Shown: positions 1-7,615 of the stretch, one piece after another | Position numbering within the stretch: the first letter of the stretch is position 1 | Layout: each line of letters opens with the position of its first letter | DNA from: Natronosporangium hydrolyticum | GTDB lineage: Bacteria; Actinomycetota; Actinomycetes; Mycobacteriales; Micromonosporaceae | Length of the DNA stretch: 64,000 bases | Assembly (NCBI RefSeq): GCF_016925615.1 | Contig: NZ_CP070499.1 | Coordinates: forward strand, 2,542,001-2,606,000 | Direction: 5' to 3' | Notes under the pieces: model-generated | Seen by the model: only the letters and a program-made list of their open reading frames with translations | Database searches by the model: none | What the model was told of the DNA's origin: nothing | Translations under genes and position numbers: made by a program

Positions 1-256
1 ATGGCGGGCTGACCGGCGAGTAAATGATCAGCCCGACCCGCCGAGGACAGCCGCCACCGAGGCCCCTCCGGCTCCGCTGGTGCTGTGTCGACAATAGCTG
101 GTTGGTGTGGAACATCACAGATAACCGCCGTGAAACCTAGGTAACCGGCTGCTGCGGTAGCGCCTGAGCCGCCGTCTTGCGCGCTGCTTGCGGCGGCCAC
201 CGTAGAAAGACACCCATGCCGGTCTGCGGCATTCCGCTCGGAGGATTGGGACGACT
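1..256. other. Non-coding leader of the biosynthetic operon
   Basis: I see no convincing gene here. The stretch precedes the first gene of the cluster and must carry its promoter unless transcription enters from outside the window. A GGAGG at 240-244 is the likely ribosome binding site for the GTG at 257, although the spacing of about 12 nt is long. I could not pick a convincing -35/-10 pair. Confidence 0.5.
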
Positions 257-1477
257 GTGACTGCATCACGAGCATGGCAGCGGTTGCTGCCGAGGATCGA
301 GGCGATCCGTCATCGACTGGCCGCGCTCGAATCCGACCCGAGCCGCCGGAACAGCTTCGTTCCCTACGGCGTGGAACGCGACAGCCCGTATGTCACGGTC
401 GACGGCGAGCGGTACCTGATGATGTCCGGCTACAGCTACCTGGGCCTCAGCGGTGATCAACGGGTAGTCGACGGCGCGAAGGCCGCGCTGGAACAGTACG
501 GCACCGGGGCGCACGGGGTCCGCGCGTTGGCCGGGTCGTTGCCGGTGCATGAAGAGCTGGAGGCGGAGGTAGCCCGGTTCAATGGGCGAGCAGCCGGCGC
601 CGTCTTCGGTTCCGGCTACGCCGCCAACGTCGGCACCATCGCTGCCCTCTGCGGGCCGGGTGACACCATCGTCGTAGACAAATATGACCACGCCAGCATT
701 GTGGATGGTTGCAAGCTCAGTGGTGCGACCATCAATCGGTTCCGGCACAACGACCCCGAACACCTTGATCTTCGGCTCCGGAGCGCGCCCGCGGACGGGC
801 TGCGCCTGGTCATCGTCGACAGCGTCTACTCGATGGACGGCGACATCGCTCCCTTGCCCGAGCTCCGCAAGGTCTGTGACGATCACGACGCCTTGCTGAT
901 GGTCGATGAGGCTCACGCGCTCGGCGTGATCGGGGCGACCGGTCGGGGGATCGAAGAGCACTTCGGCGGGGGCGACCTGGTCGACATCAAGCTCGGCACC
1001 CTCTCCAAGGCCGTGCCGTCGATGGGGGGATGGGTAGCCGGGCCCGCTCAGCTCATCCAACACCTCCGCTACCACGCGCGGCCATTCCTGTTCTCCGCCG
1101 CACTCGCGCCACCGCAGGCGGGGGCCGCCCTAGCCGCCCTGCGGGTGCTAGCCCAGGAGCCGTGGCGGGTGCAGTTCGTGCAGCAGCAGGCGGCCAGACT
1201 TCGCGGGCTCTTGAACGATGCCGGGATGCGGACGCTGGCGAGCGAGACCGCCGTCATTCCGCTGGTAGCGGGCTCGGACCAAGCGGCGTACGACTACGCG
1301 ACCGCTTGCCGCAGGCACGGGGTGATCGGCCTGCCCGTGGTATCTCCGGCGGTACCGAACACGCTGGCGAGGCTCCGGATCGCGGTCACCGCTCGACACT
1401 CGGCCGAGGACATCGACCGGGCCGGCCAGGCCTTCCTCGCCGCGGCGCGCGAGTGCCGGCTGCTTCCTGGCGGCTGA
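257..1477 (+). CDS. Alpha-oxoamine synthase (BioF/KBL family)
   Basis: A PLP-dependent enzyme of about 406 residues, the usual size for stand-alone AOS proteins (8-amino-7-oxononanoate synthase, 2-amino-3-ketobutyrate ligase, 5-aminolevulinate synthase). These join an acyl thioester to an amino acid with loss of CO2, giving an alpha-aminoketone. The fold landmarks are visible: GTGAHGVRALAG for substrate binding, VDEAHALG for the cofactor aspartate, and LGTLSKA with the PLP lysine at residue 251. It starts at GTG 257 and ends 4 nt before the ketosynthase gene. It is unlikely to be BioF, because no biotin genes are near and the neighbours are KS, ACP, adenylation enzyme and Trp-like genes. In prodiginine pathways an AOS (PigH/RedN) follows a KS to build a second pyrrole; a similar role is my inference. 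The amino acid partner cannot be read from the sequence. Confidence 0.88.
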   Translation: MTASRAWQRLLPRIEAIRHRLAALESDPSRRNSFVPYGVERDSPYVTVDGERYLMMSGYSYLGLSGDQRVVDGAKAALEQYGTGAHGVRALAGSLPVHEELEAEVARFNGRAAGAVFGSGYAANVGTIAALCGPGDTIVVDKYDHASIVDGCKLSGATINRFRHNDPEHLDLRLRSAPADGLRLVIVDSVYSMDGDIAPLPELRKVCDDHDALLMVDEAHALGVIGATGRGIEEHFGGGDLVDIKLGTLSKAVPSMGGWVAGPAQLIQHLRYHARPFLFSAALAPPQAGAALAALRVLAQEPWRVQFVQQQAARLRGLLNDAGMRTLASETAVIPLVAGSDQAAYDYATACRRHGVIGLPVVSPAVPNTLARLRIAVTARHSAEDIDRAGQAFLAAARECRLLPGG

Positions 1478-1481
1478 GCGG

Positions 1482-2714
1482 ATGGCCAGCGAAGCGCAAG
1501 AGATCGTCGTGACCGGCATGGGGGTGGTCACGCCGGCGGGTTGCTCACTGGACACCTTCTGGACGGCGCTGGTTGCCGGGCAGTCCACCGCCTCGACCCT
1601 CGACGGCCCGGAGTTCGCGCCGCTGCCGGTCCGGCTCGGGTGCCAGGTGTCCGGGCTCGACACGGTCGACGCGCTACCGGCGAAGCGGCTCCGCCGACTG
1701 GACCCGTTCGCCCGGTTCGGGCTGGCGGCAGCGGTCGCCGCACACCAGGACGCGGGTGCTCCGACGCCGCCACCCGAGCGGGCGGCGGTGCTTGTGGGCA
1801 ACGCCGTCGGGGGCCGGGCCACCAGCGATCGGGAGACCCGAAACTATGTGGAGCGGGGCGCGGCGGCGGTCAATCCGCTGATGCCGTTGATGACGATGCC
1901 GAATGCCGCCGCGGCAACGATTGCGATGCAGCTCGGCTGGCGCGGCCCAGCGTACTGCCTCGCTACTACGTGCGCCAGCGGCGCCGATGCGATCGGTCAG
2001 GCGATGGCGCTGCTGCGCACCGGGCGGATGGATGTGGTCGTGGCGGGTGGCTGCGAGTCGACCCTGAGCCCGGTCACCCTCGCGGCATTCGCCAACCTCA
2101 ACGCTCTGTCGGTTCGGAATGAGGATCCGGCAAGGGCGTCCCGGCCGTTCGACAGTGCCCGCGACGGCTTCGTCATGGGGGAGGGGGCCGGGTTCGTCGT
2201 CCTCGAACGCGCTCGTGATGCGCGGGCTCGGGGGGTGCGGGGGCGCGCGGTGCTGGCGGGCTACGCCGCTACCACCGATGCCCACCACCTGAGTATGCCG
2301 GCGCCCGACGGCATCGGGGCGATCGCCGCGATTCGGGGCGCGCTCGCTGACGCCAGCTTGACCCCCGGCGACATCGCCCACGTCAACGCCCATGGGACGT
2401 CGACGCCGCTCAACGACCGGATCGAAGCCGCCGCGCTCCGCGAGGTCTTCGGTGATCGCGTGCCGCCGGTGACCGCCGCTAAGGGGGTCACCGGCCACCT
2501 GATCGGAGCCGCTGGGGCGGTTGAGCTGATCGCGACCGTACTTGCGGTGGAGTACGGGCTGGTGCCGCCCACCGCCAACCATCAGGAAACGGAGCCTGGG
2601 ATGGAGATCGACGTGGTACACGGCAGACCCCGCCAGCTCGCGCCCGGTCCGGCGCTGTCCGAATCGTTCGGCTTCGGTGGCCACAACGCCTGCCTCGTGG
2701 TGGTGCCGAGATGA
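1482..2714 (+). CDS. Beta-ketoacyl-ACP synthase, KAS II (FabF) type
   Basis: A 410-residue single-domain ketosynthase performing decarboxylative Claisen condensation between an acyl thioester and malonyl-ACP. All expected catalytic residues are present: the nucleophile Cys164 in TTCASGA, His304 in NAHGTST, Lys334 and His339 in AAKGVTGHLIGAAGA. It is therefore an active KS, not a chain-length factor, and no CLF partner is present. The ribosome binding site is weak, and its closeness to the AOS gene (4 nt) suggests translational coupling. Its stop overlaps the next start (ATGA). Within this cluster the likely acyl donor is the thioester on the dedicated ACP at 5.1 kb, followed by use of the beta-ketoacyl product by the AOS (inference from the PigJ/PigH precedent). 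There is no ketoreductase in the operon. Confidence 0.9.
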   Translation: MASEAQEIVVTGMGVVTPAGCSLDTFWTALVAGQSTASTLDGPEFAPLPVRLGCQVSGLDTVDALPAKRLRRLDPFARFGLAAAVAAHQDAGAPTPPPERAAVLVGNAVGGRATSDRETRNYVERGAAAVNPLMPLMTMPNAAAATIAMQLGWRGPAYCLATTCASGADAIGQAMALLRTGRMDVVVAGGCESTLSPVTLAAFANLNALSVRNEDPARASRPFDSARDGFVMGEGAGFVVLERARDARARGVRGRAVLAGYAATTDAHHLSMPAPDGIGAIAAIRGALADASLTPGDIAHVNAHGTSTPLNDRIEAAALREVFGDRVPPVTAAKGVTGHLIGAAGAVELIATVLAVEYGLVPPTANHQETEPGMEIDVVHGRPRQLAPGPALSESFGFGGHNACLVVVPR

Positions 2715-3556
2715 GCGCCCAACCCACGCTGGCGGACCGGTCGGCGTCTTTCCCGTGCGACGTCGGCGACGTGGCCGACTATCGGCGGGCGGTCCGGGCA
2801 CCGTTGGGGATTACGGTCGCGGCCGACGGTCACGCCTCCCCGCTGCACCCGTTCGTGCTCGCGCACCCCCGCTTCGAACAGGTGGTTGAAGGGTTCAGCA
2901 CTCAGAGCGCACCGGCTCGCCCGATCCACCTCAGCCAGGAGCTGACCATGTCCCGGCTGGTCCGGGGAGGCGAACAGGTCACGGTCACGATCGAGGTGCC
3001 GGGTGCTCGCCGGGAGCCCCGCGGAGTCCGGGTCGCGCTGCGGGGGTTACTGACCGGGGCGGACGGGGCGCCGGTGGCGGAGCTGGCCACGGCGGTCCTG
3101 TTGGCAGGGGCGGTGACGCCGGAACCATTCGGGACCATCCCGGCGCGGCCGGCGCCGCGGCCACCGGGCCCGGTGATCGGCCAGACCACGCTTCGCCACG
3201 CCATCACGATGGACAGCGTGCGCCGCTACGCGGCCGCCTCCGGCGATCGAAATCCGATCCACCTGGACCCGCAAGCAGCGCGGCAAGCCGGCTTCCCAGG
3301 CGTCATCGTGCACGGCATGAGCCTGCTCGCACTGGTGTGTGAGGAGGTCATCGACCGGTACGGAGACGGTGACCCCGCCCGGATCCAGGGTATCGGCTGC
3401 CGCTTCTCCTCCCCGGTGTCGCCGGCGGCCACCATCCAAACAACGCTCGCGGACCACGGCGGCGTCGTCCGGTTCAGCTCGGCGACCGACCAGGGCGCGG
3501 CGCTGAAGAGCGGCTGGGTCGCCCTGACCACCGCGGGAAGGGAGCGGTCGGGATGA
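2711..3556 (+). CDS. Double-hotdog MaoC-type dehydratase/hydratase
   Basis: A 281-residue protein with two hotdog folds: an N-terminal FAS1-like dehydratase half and a C-terminal MaoC half. The second half carries the hydratase-2 motif ASGDRNPIHLD followed by GVIVHGM, with the catalytic Asp and His in place (about residues 178-205). Enzymes of this layout add or remove water from CoA- or ACP-bound enoyl/3-hydroxyacyl chains. The start overlaps the KS stop by 4 nt and the stop overlaps the adenylation gene, so it belongs to the same transcript. The substrate is unknown. Because the operon lacks a ketoreductase, either a primary-metabolism KR supplies the 3-hydroxyacyl substrate or this protein performs another dehydration. 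The family call is secure; the role is inferred. Confidence 0.82.
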   Translation: MSAQPTLADRSASFPCDVGDVADYRRAVRAPLGITVAADGHASPLHPFVLAHPRFEQVVEGFSTQSAPARPIHLSQELTMSRLVRGGEQVTVTIEVPGARREPRGVRVALRGLLTGADGAPVAELATAVLLAGAVTPEPFGTIPARPAPRPPGPVIGQTTLRHAITMDSVRRYAAASGDRNPIHLDPQAARQAGFPGVIVHGMSLLALVCEEVIDRYGDGDPARIQGIGCRFSSPVSPAATIQTTLADHGGVVRFSSATDQGAALKSGWVALTTAGRERSG

Positions 3557-5094
3557 CCCCACAATCGGCTGACCTCCGGCCAAGGAACGGCGCCGAGCCG
3601 GGGCGACCCGCACCCACCGAGATCGGTCTACTCGTCGCCGCCCAGGCCGAACACCGCCCGACCGCGGTGGCCATCCAGTACGGGGATACCGCTGTCACCT
3701 ACCGCGACCTTGCCGCGCTGGCCACCCAGGCCCAACAGCGGTTGGCGGCCGCCGCGCTCGCGCCCGCCGAGCCGATCTGTCTGTCGGCGACCAAGACGCC
3801 GCAGACCATCGCGACCATCCTCGCCTGTCTGCTCACCGGCCGACCGGTTCTCCTGGCCGCCGCCGCCCTACCCGACGACGTGGCCGAGCAGCTGGCGGCC
3901 GTCGCGGGCTGCCGGACCAGCTGGGACGACCGGACTTTCCGCCGGGTGGCCGCCGCCCCGGACACCCCGCCGTCGCCGCCGCCGGCCGGCACCTCCTTCA
4001 TGCTGACGACCTCCGGCTCCACCGGGTTACCGAAGGTCGTGCCACTGCCGTCGACGGCGGTGGCGCGGTTCGTCGAATGGGCCGCCGCAACATTCGGCAT
4101 CGACGCCGGGAGCACCGTGCTGAACTATGCCCCGATCAACTTCGACCTTTGTCTGCTGGACGTCTGGACCACCCTGGCCCAGGGTGGTCGGGTAGTGCTG
4201 GTCGACCCGGACCGGGCGGCCAACGGTCGGTACCTGGCAGACCTGCTGCGACGGCACCGGCCACAGGTGGTGCAGGCAGTCCCGATCTACTTTCATCTGC
4301 TCGCCGAGGCGGAGTCTGGTGCGGCTGCGTCGGGCGAGCCCGGTTTCGACTCCGTCCAGCAGGTAATGGTGACCGGAGACGCGCCTACCGAGCAGGTTCT
4401 CGCCGAGTTGCCGTGCCTGTTTCCGGACGCTCGACGGTGGAACGTCTACGGTTGCACGGAGACCAACGACAGCTTCTGCCACGAGATCCGCGACGACACC
4501 ACGGTTCCGGTCCCGATCGGCGATCCGTTGCCGGGCGTGGCGGCGGAGATCGTCACCGGCGATGGGGCGGTGCTGGCCGGCCCGGGCATCGGTGAGCTAT
4601 GGGTGTGCACGCCGTTCCAGAGCAGCGGATACCTCACGGCGGGCCATGCTGGCCGGTTCGCCGCCCGACCCGGCGGTGCCGACGGCCGGCAATGGTTCCG
4701 CACCGGTGACCTGGTCCAGCGCGGCCCAGCCGGTGAGTTGACTCTGGTAGGGCGAACCGACCATCAGGTCAAAATCCGTGGCGTCGCAGTGAACACCGCA
4801 CAAGTGGAGCAGGTGCTGCTGGCGCACCCGAAGGTTCGGGAAGCAGCGGTGGTCGCGGTGCCGGACCCGGTCACCGGTCACCGCCTGCTCGCCGGCGTCC
4901 GGCCCCACCCGGATGCCCGGCTGAACAGCCTCACCCTTCGCAAACACTGTGCCAGCCGAGTCTCCCCGGCAGCGGTACCCAGCACGCTGCGGATCATCGG
5001 CGATCCGTTGCCCCGAACCACTACCGGAAAGGTCGACCGACGCGCCGTCAGTGCCCTGTTGCATCCCCCCATTACGAAAGGTCATCCAGCATGA
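3553..5094 (+). CDS. Stand-alone amino-acid adenylation enzyme, candidate prolyl-AMP ligase
   Basis: A 513-residue ANL-superfamily enzyme without fused carrier or condensation domains. Visible core motifs are A3 (TTSGSTGLPK), A5 (NVYGCTE), A7 (WFRTGDLV), A8 (DHQVKIRGVAVN) and A10 with catalytic Lys493 (TTTGKVDRR). Such enzymes activate an amino acid as its adenylate and load it onto a free carrier protein. The neighbouring ACP overlaps its stop codon, so that ACP is the expected partner. The segment LNYAPINFDLCLLDVW resembles, as far as I remember them, the prolyl-AMP ligases of pyrrole pathways (RedM/PigI/CloN4 type). A dehydrogenase of the matching kind sits at 7.6 kb. Proline specificity is therefore plausible but unproven; the pocket code was not computed. 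Confidence 0.85.
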   Translation: MTPQSADLRPRNGAEPGRPAPTEIGLLVAAQAEHRPTAVAIQYGDTAVTYRDLAALATQAQQRLAAAALAPAEPICLSATKTPQTIATILACLLTGRPVLLAAAALPDDVAEQLAAVAGCRTSWDDRTFRRVAAAPDTPPSPPPAGTSFMLTTSGSTGLPKVVPLPSTAVARFVEWAAATFGIDAGSTVLNYAPINFDLCLLDVWTTLAQGGRVVLVDPDRAANGRYLADLLRRHRPQVVQAVPIYFHLLAEAESGAAASGEPGFDSVQQVMVTGDAPTEQVLAELPCLFPDARRWNVYGCTETNDSFCHEIRDDTTVPVPIGDPLPGVAAEIVTGDGAVLAGPGIGELWVCTPFQSSGYLTAGHAGRFAARPGGADGRQWFRTGDLVQRGPAGELTLVGRTDHQVKIRGVAVNTAQVEQVLLAHPKVREAAVVAVPDPVTGHRLLAGVRPHPDARLNSLTLRKHCASRVSPAAVPSTLRIIGDPLPRTTTGKVDRRAVSALLHPPITKGHPA

Positions 5095-5351
5095 ACGAGA
5101 TCGATGTCATCAAGGCCTTCATCATCGACGAGTTCCTTCCCGATGTCAGTCCGGACGAGTTCGGACCGGATGATGATCTGCTCGCCGACGGAGTGATCGA
5201 CAGCCTCGGCCTGCTGAAGCTGATCGCCTGGTTGGAAGACCGGTTCGCAGTAGCGATCGACGACGCGGCATTGGACCCGAACAACTTCCGAAGTGTGTCG
5301 GCGATGGCCTCGTTCATTGTCCAGAGCCGGCTGCAGACATCGAGGAGCTGA
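5091..5351 (+). CDS. Acyl/peptidyl carrier protein
   Basis: An 86-residue acidic carrier protein. The phosphopantetheine attachment serine is Ser38 in GVIDSLGLLKLI, preceded by DDDLLADG, typical of free-standing carrier proteins in amino-acid-loading pathways. It starts inside the adenylation gene (ATGA overlap), which points to a dedicated pair. The chain tethered here would be substrate for the flavin dehydrogenase and the ketosynthase of the operon. Activation requires a phosphopantetheinyl transferase, and one is encoded at 11.8 kb in the same orientation. Confidence 0.9.
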   Translation: MNEIDVIKAFIIDEFLPDVSPDEFGPDDDLLADGVIDSLGLLKLIAWLEDRFAVAIDDAALDPNNFRSVSAMASFIVQSRLQTSRS

Positions 5352-5352
5352 G

Positions 5353-6393
5353 GTGCACGAGACCCTCCACCGGTTGCTCCAGGACCGGACGCCGGTCGAC
5401 CTCGACGGCTGGCGCCGGCTCTGGGACGACCTGGAGGCGGGCGCCCTGGACCGGGCTGAGGCGATGGCGTTGCTCGCCTCGCTCACGAGCAGGCTGCCGA
5501 ACATCGAGACACTTCGTAACCTGGTCGTCTCGTTGCGGGAGCGGAGCTCGCCGATGACGCAGTTGCTGCCTGGCGCGGTCAATGTCGTCGGCACGGGCGG
5601 AGGGCCACGCACCTTCAACATCTCCACCGCTGCCGCCTTCGTCGCCGCGGCTGCCGGAGTGCCGGTGGTCAAGACCGGCTCGCGCGCATACACCAGCCAG
5701 TACGGATCGGTAGATCTGTTGGACCGGCTGGGGATTCGGCTGACGAGTTCATCGGAGCAGACGGCCGAATCGCTGGACCGGTTCGGAATCGCGTTCGCCG
5801 GTGCGGTGGTGTACCCGCGGGTGCTGACCCAGTTGGCCCGGTTGCTGGTACCGGTCGGCATGGCTCCGTTCGGGAGGTTCCTCAATGGTGTCGGTCCGCT
5901 GCTGGCGGCGGTGCCAGTTACCGCGCAGCTGACCGGGGTCTCGGCCGCCGGGTCGCTGGACCAACTCCGGGTCCTGGCCGACGACCTTCCGCATGAGGTT
6001 TGGCTGGTTTCGAACGATGCCGGCGCGGACGAACTGCTGGGCTTCGCCGACAACCTGATCTGCACCAATCGTGGCGACGTGCACCGGATCCGTCCGGGCC
6101 AGTTCACGGCCGGCGACGGTGGGCTATCAGACCTGCGGCCGGTGGCGCGGCGGCACGAGTTGATCCCGCATTTTCTCGCCGTACTGGCGGGTGACTGCGG
6201 GCCGGCCGAGGCCGAGGCGGTGTGTCTGAACGCGGCCGCCCTTGCCATGGCCGGCGGGCAGGCCGCCAGCTGGGGTCAGGCGGTCGAGGCCGCCTACCGG
6301 GTGATCCGCGACGGTACGGCCCGCACGTTGGCAGAGCAGCTGCGCGAGTCGGCGGGCGCGAGACCGGGCACACTGGAGGCGCGCGGTGGCTGA
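5353..6393 (+). CDS. TrpD-like phosphoribosyltransferase with altered acceptor motifs
   Basis: About 346 residues, homologous to anthranilate phosphoribosyltransferase, which joins PRPP to the amine of anthranilate. I start it at GTG 5353, one base after the ACP stop. PRPP and metal features remain: GTGGG at residues 80-84, NIST just after, and the Asp226-Glu227 pair in NDAGADEL. The anthranilate-side motifs differ. KHGNR of standard TrpD is KTGSR here (Lys107, Thr108, Gly109, Ser110), the last residue of GTGGD is Gly, and the RTiFN..GPLtNP stretch reads FGRFLNGVGPLLAA. A real TrpD would keep these. I infer PRPP transfer to a different amine acceptor. It overlaps the TrpA-like gene by 8 nt. 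Its divergence and lack of trpE neighbours argue against a primary tryptophan gene. Confidence 0.8.
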   Translation: MHETLHRLLQDRTPVDLDGWRRLWDDLEAGALDRAEAMALLASLTSRLPNIETLRNLVVSLRERSSPMTQLLPGAVNVVGTGGGPRTFNISTAAAFVAAAAGVPVVKTGSRAYTSQYGSVDLLDRLGIRLTSSSEQTAESLDRFGIAFAGAVVYPRVLTQLARLLVPVGMAPFGRFLNGVGPLLAAVPVTAQLTGVSAAGSLDQLRVLADDLPHEVWLVSNDAGADELLGFADNLICTNRGDVHRIRPGQFTAGDGGLSDLRPVARRHELIPHFLAVLAGDCGPAEAEAVCLNAAALAMAGGQAASWGQAVEAAYRVIRDGTARTLAEQLRESAGARPGTLEARGG

Positions 6394-7198
6394 CTTCTTC
6401 CCCGGCCGGGCGGATGGGCAACCGGGGTTGGCGTTGTTCCTGAACGCCGGCGACCCGCCGCTGGAGGTGCTGGTCGACGTATTGGTGGCGCTGGACGCGC
6501 TCGGTGTCGACTGCGTGGAGCTGGCTGTCCCGTTCCCGGACTCGGTCACGGACGGACCGGTGATTCGGCGGTCGGCGGCCCGGGCCCTCGCGGGTGGGGT
6601 CGGGCTGCCCGAGACGCTGGCGTTCGTGGCCCGGACGCGCCAATTGCTGCGGCGAACCCGGATCGCCCTGCTCGCGGATTGGCGGTTCAGCCTCAAGGAC
6701 GGCGCGCCGGACGAGCTAGCCCGGCGGGTGGCCGACAGCGGGGTCGATGGCTTGCTGGTGCACGGGCTGCCGCCGCGGTTGCGGCCGGCCTGGCAGGCGG
6801 CGGTCGAAGCGGTCGGCCTACCGGTCGTGGGTACCTGTTACCAGGGTGTGTCGACGCCGCAGACGATGGCGATGGCTGCCCGGCAGGCTACCGCCTACCT
6901 CTATCTGGTCGCACATTATGGCCGCAGCGGCACCCGGGCGAGTAACGGGTTCGCCAGTCTGGCCGCAACCATTACGTCGTTGCGTGGCCTCACCAATGCG
7001 CCGATCGCGGTGGGGTTCGGGGTCACCAGCCGGGCGGACGTCGCGGCAGTAGCCGCCGCCGGGGCCGACGCCGCGATCGTCGGGTCGGCCACGGTCGCCA
7101 CGGTCGAGCGGTCGCTCGCGAACCGAAGCGATGTGGCGGCCGAGATATCTGAGTTCGTTTGTTCTCTGCAGCAGCCAGCACCGGCCACGAACAGCTAA
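6386..7198 (+). CDS. TrpA-like (indole-3-glycerol-phosphate lyase type) enzyme, no TrpB partner
   Basis: A 270-residue TIM-barrel protein related to the tryptophan synthase alpha subunit, which performs a retro-aldol cleavage of indole-3-glycerol phosphate to indole and glyceraldehyde 3-phosphate. The acid/base pair is conserved: Glu45 in CVELAVPF and Asp56 in DSVTDGPVI, 11 residues apart as in authentic TrpA. The phosphate-binding segments GFGV and IVGSATV are also present. The DLP loop that contacts TrpB reads HGLPPRL. No beta subunit is encoded anywhere in the window, so it may act alone, as the plant lyase BX1 does. The start is GTG 6386 with GGAGG upstream. The presumed role is removal of a glycerol-phosphate side chain from a heterocycle made by the TrpD/F/C homologues (inference). 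Confidence 0.82.
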   Translation: MADFFPGRADGQPGLALFLNAGDPPLEVLVDVLVALDALGVDCVELAVPFPDSVTDGPVIRRSAARALAGGVGLPETLAFVARTRQLLRRTRIALLADWRFSLKDGAPDELARRVADSGVDGLLVHGLPPRLRPAWQAAVEAVGLPVVGTCYQGVSTPQTMAMAARQATAYLYLVAHYGRSGTRASNGFASLAATITSLRGLTNAPIAVGFGVTSRADVAAVAAAGADAAIVGSATVATVERSLANRSDVAAEISEFVCSLQQPAPATNS

Positions 7199-7208
7199 GG
7201 GAGTTGAC

Positions 7209-7583
7209 ATGATCATTCGCAACATCGCGGACGTGAAGACCGTGGAGTGGGGTAACGGGCTGAGCCGGAGGTTCCTGCTGCGCTCGGACGGCATGGGTTA
7301 CTCGGTCACCGACACGATCGTCCGTTCCGGGAGCAAGTCCCGGCTTGAGTACCGGAACCATCTCGAGGCCTGCTACTGCATCGGTGGTAGGGGCGAAGTG
7401 ATCGCTATGGACGGCACCTCCCATCCGATCACGCCGGGCACGCTCTACGCGCTGGACCAGCACGACCCGCACTACCTCGTCGCGGACCCGTACCAGGACC
7501 TCCGGTTGGTCTGCGTCTTCTCGCCGGCGCTGCGGGGCGACGAGGTACACCGGCTCGACGAGCCGGACTTCTCCCACTACTGA
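7209..7583 (+). CDS. Ectoine-synthase (EctC)-like cupin
   Basis: A 124-residue single-domain cupin starting at ATG 7209, 10 nt after the TrpA-like gene. It follows the EctC pattern over most of its length: MIIRNI at the start, HLEACYCIGGRGEV, HPITPGTLYALDQHDPHYL and LVCVFSPALRGDEVH. EctC closes the tetrahydropyrimidine ring of ectoine by intramolecular condensation with loss of water. No ectA, ectB, ectD or aspartokinase gene is nearby, and it is embedded in an operon with KS, AOS and Trp-like genes. I therefore read it as a recruited cyclodehydratase forming a cyclic imine or similar ring in the pathway product. An alternative is an ectoine gene moved out of context; its placement inside the operon makes that less likely. 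Confidence 0.82.
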   Translation: MIIRNIADVKTVEWGNGLSRRFLLRSDGMGYSVTDTIVRSGSKSRLEYRNHLEACYCIGGRGEVIAMDGTSHPITPGTLYALDQHDPHYLVADPYQDLRLVCVFSPALRGDEVHRLDEPDFSHY

Positions 7584-7615
7584 GTTGGGCCGGGCCGGGA
7601 TCGGAGAGGAACGCG

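Noticed and set aside
266..1075. Long antisense reading frame opposite the AOS gene, and many similar frames opposite or within other genes
   Set aside because: They mirror the true genes in high-GC DNA, have no ribosome binding sites, and their residue composition (Arg/Pro/His-rich) is not protein-like.
7209..7583. An ectoine biosynthesis locus
   Set aside because: Only the EctC-like gene is present; no ectA, ectB or ectD within the window.
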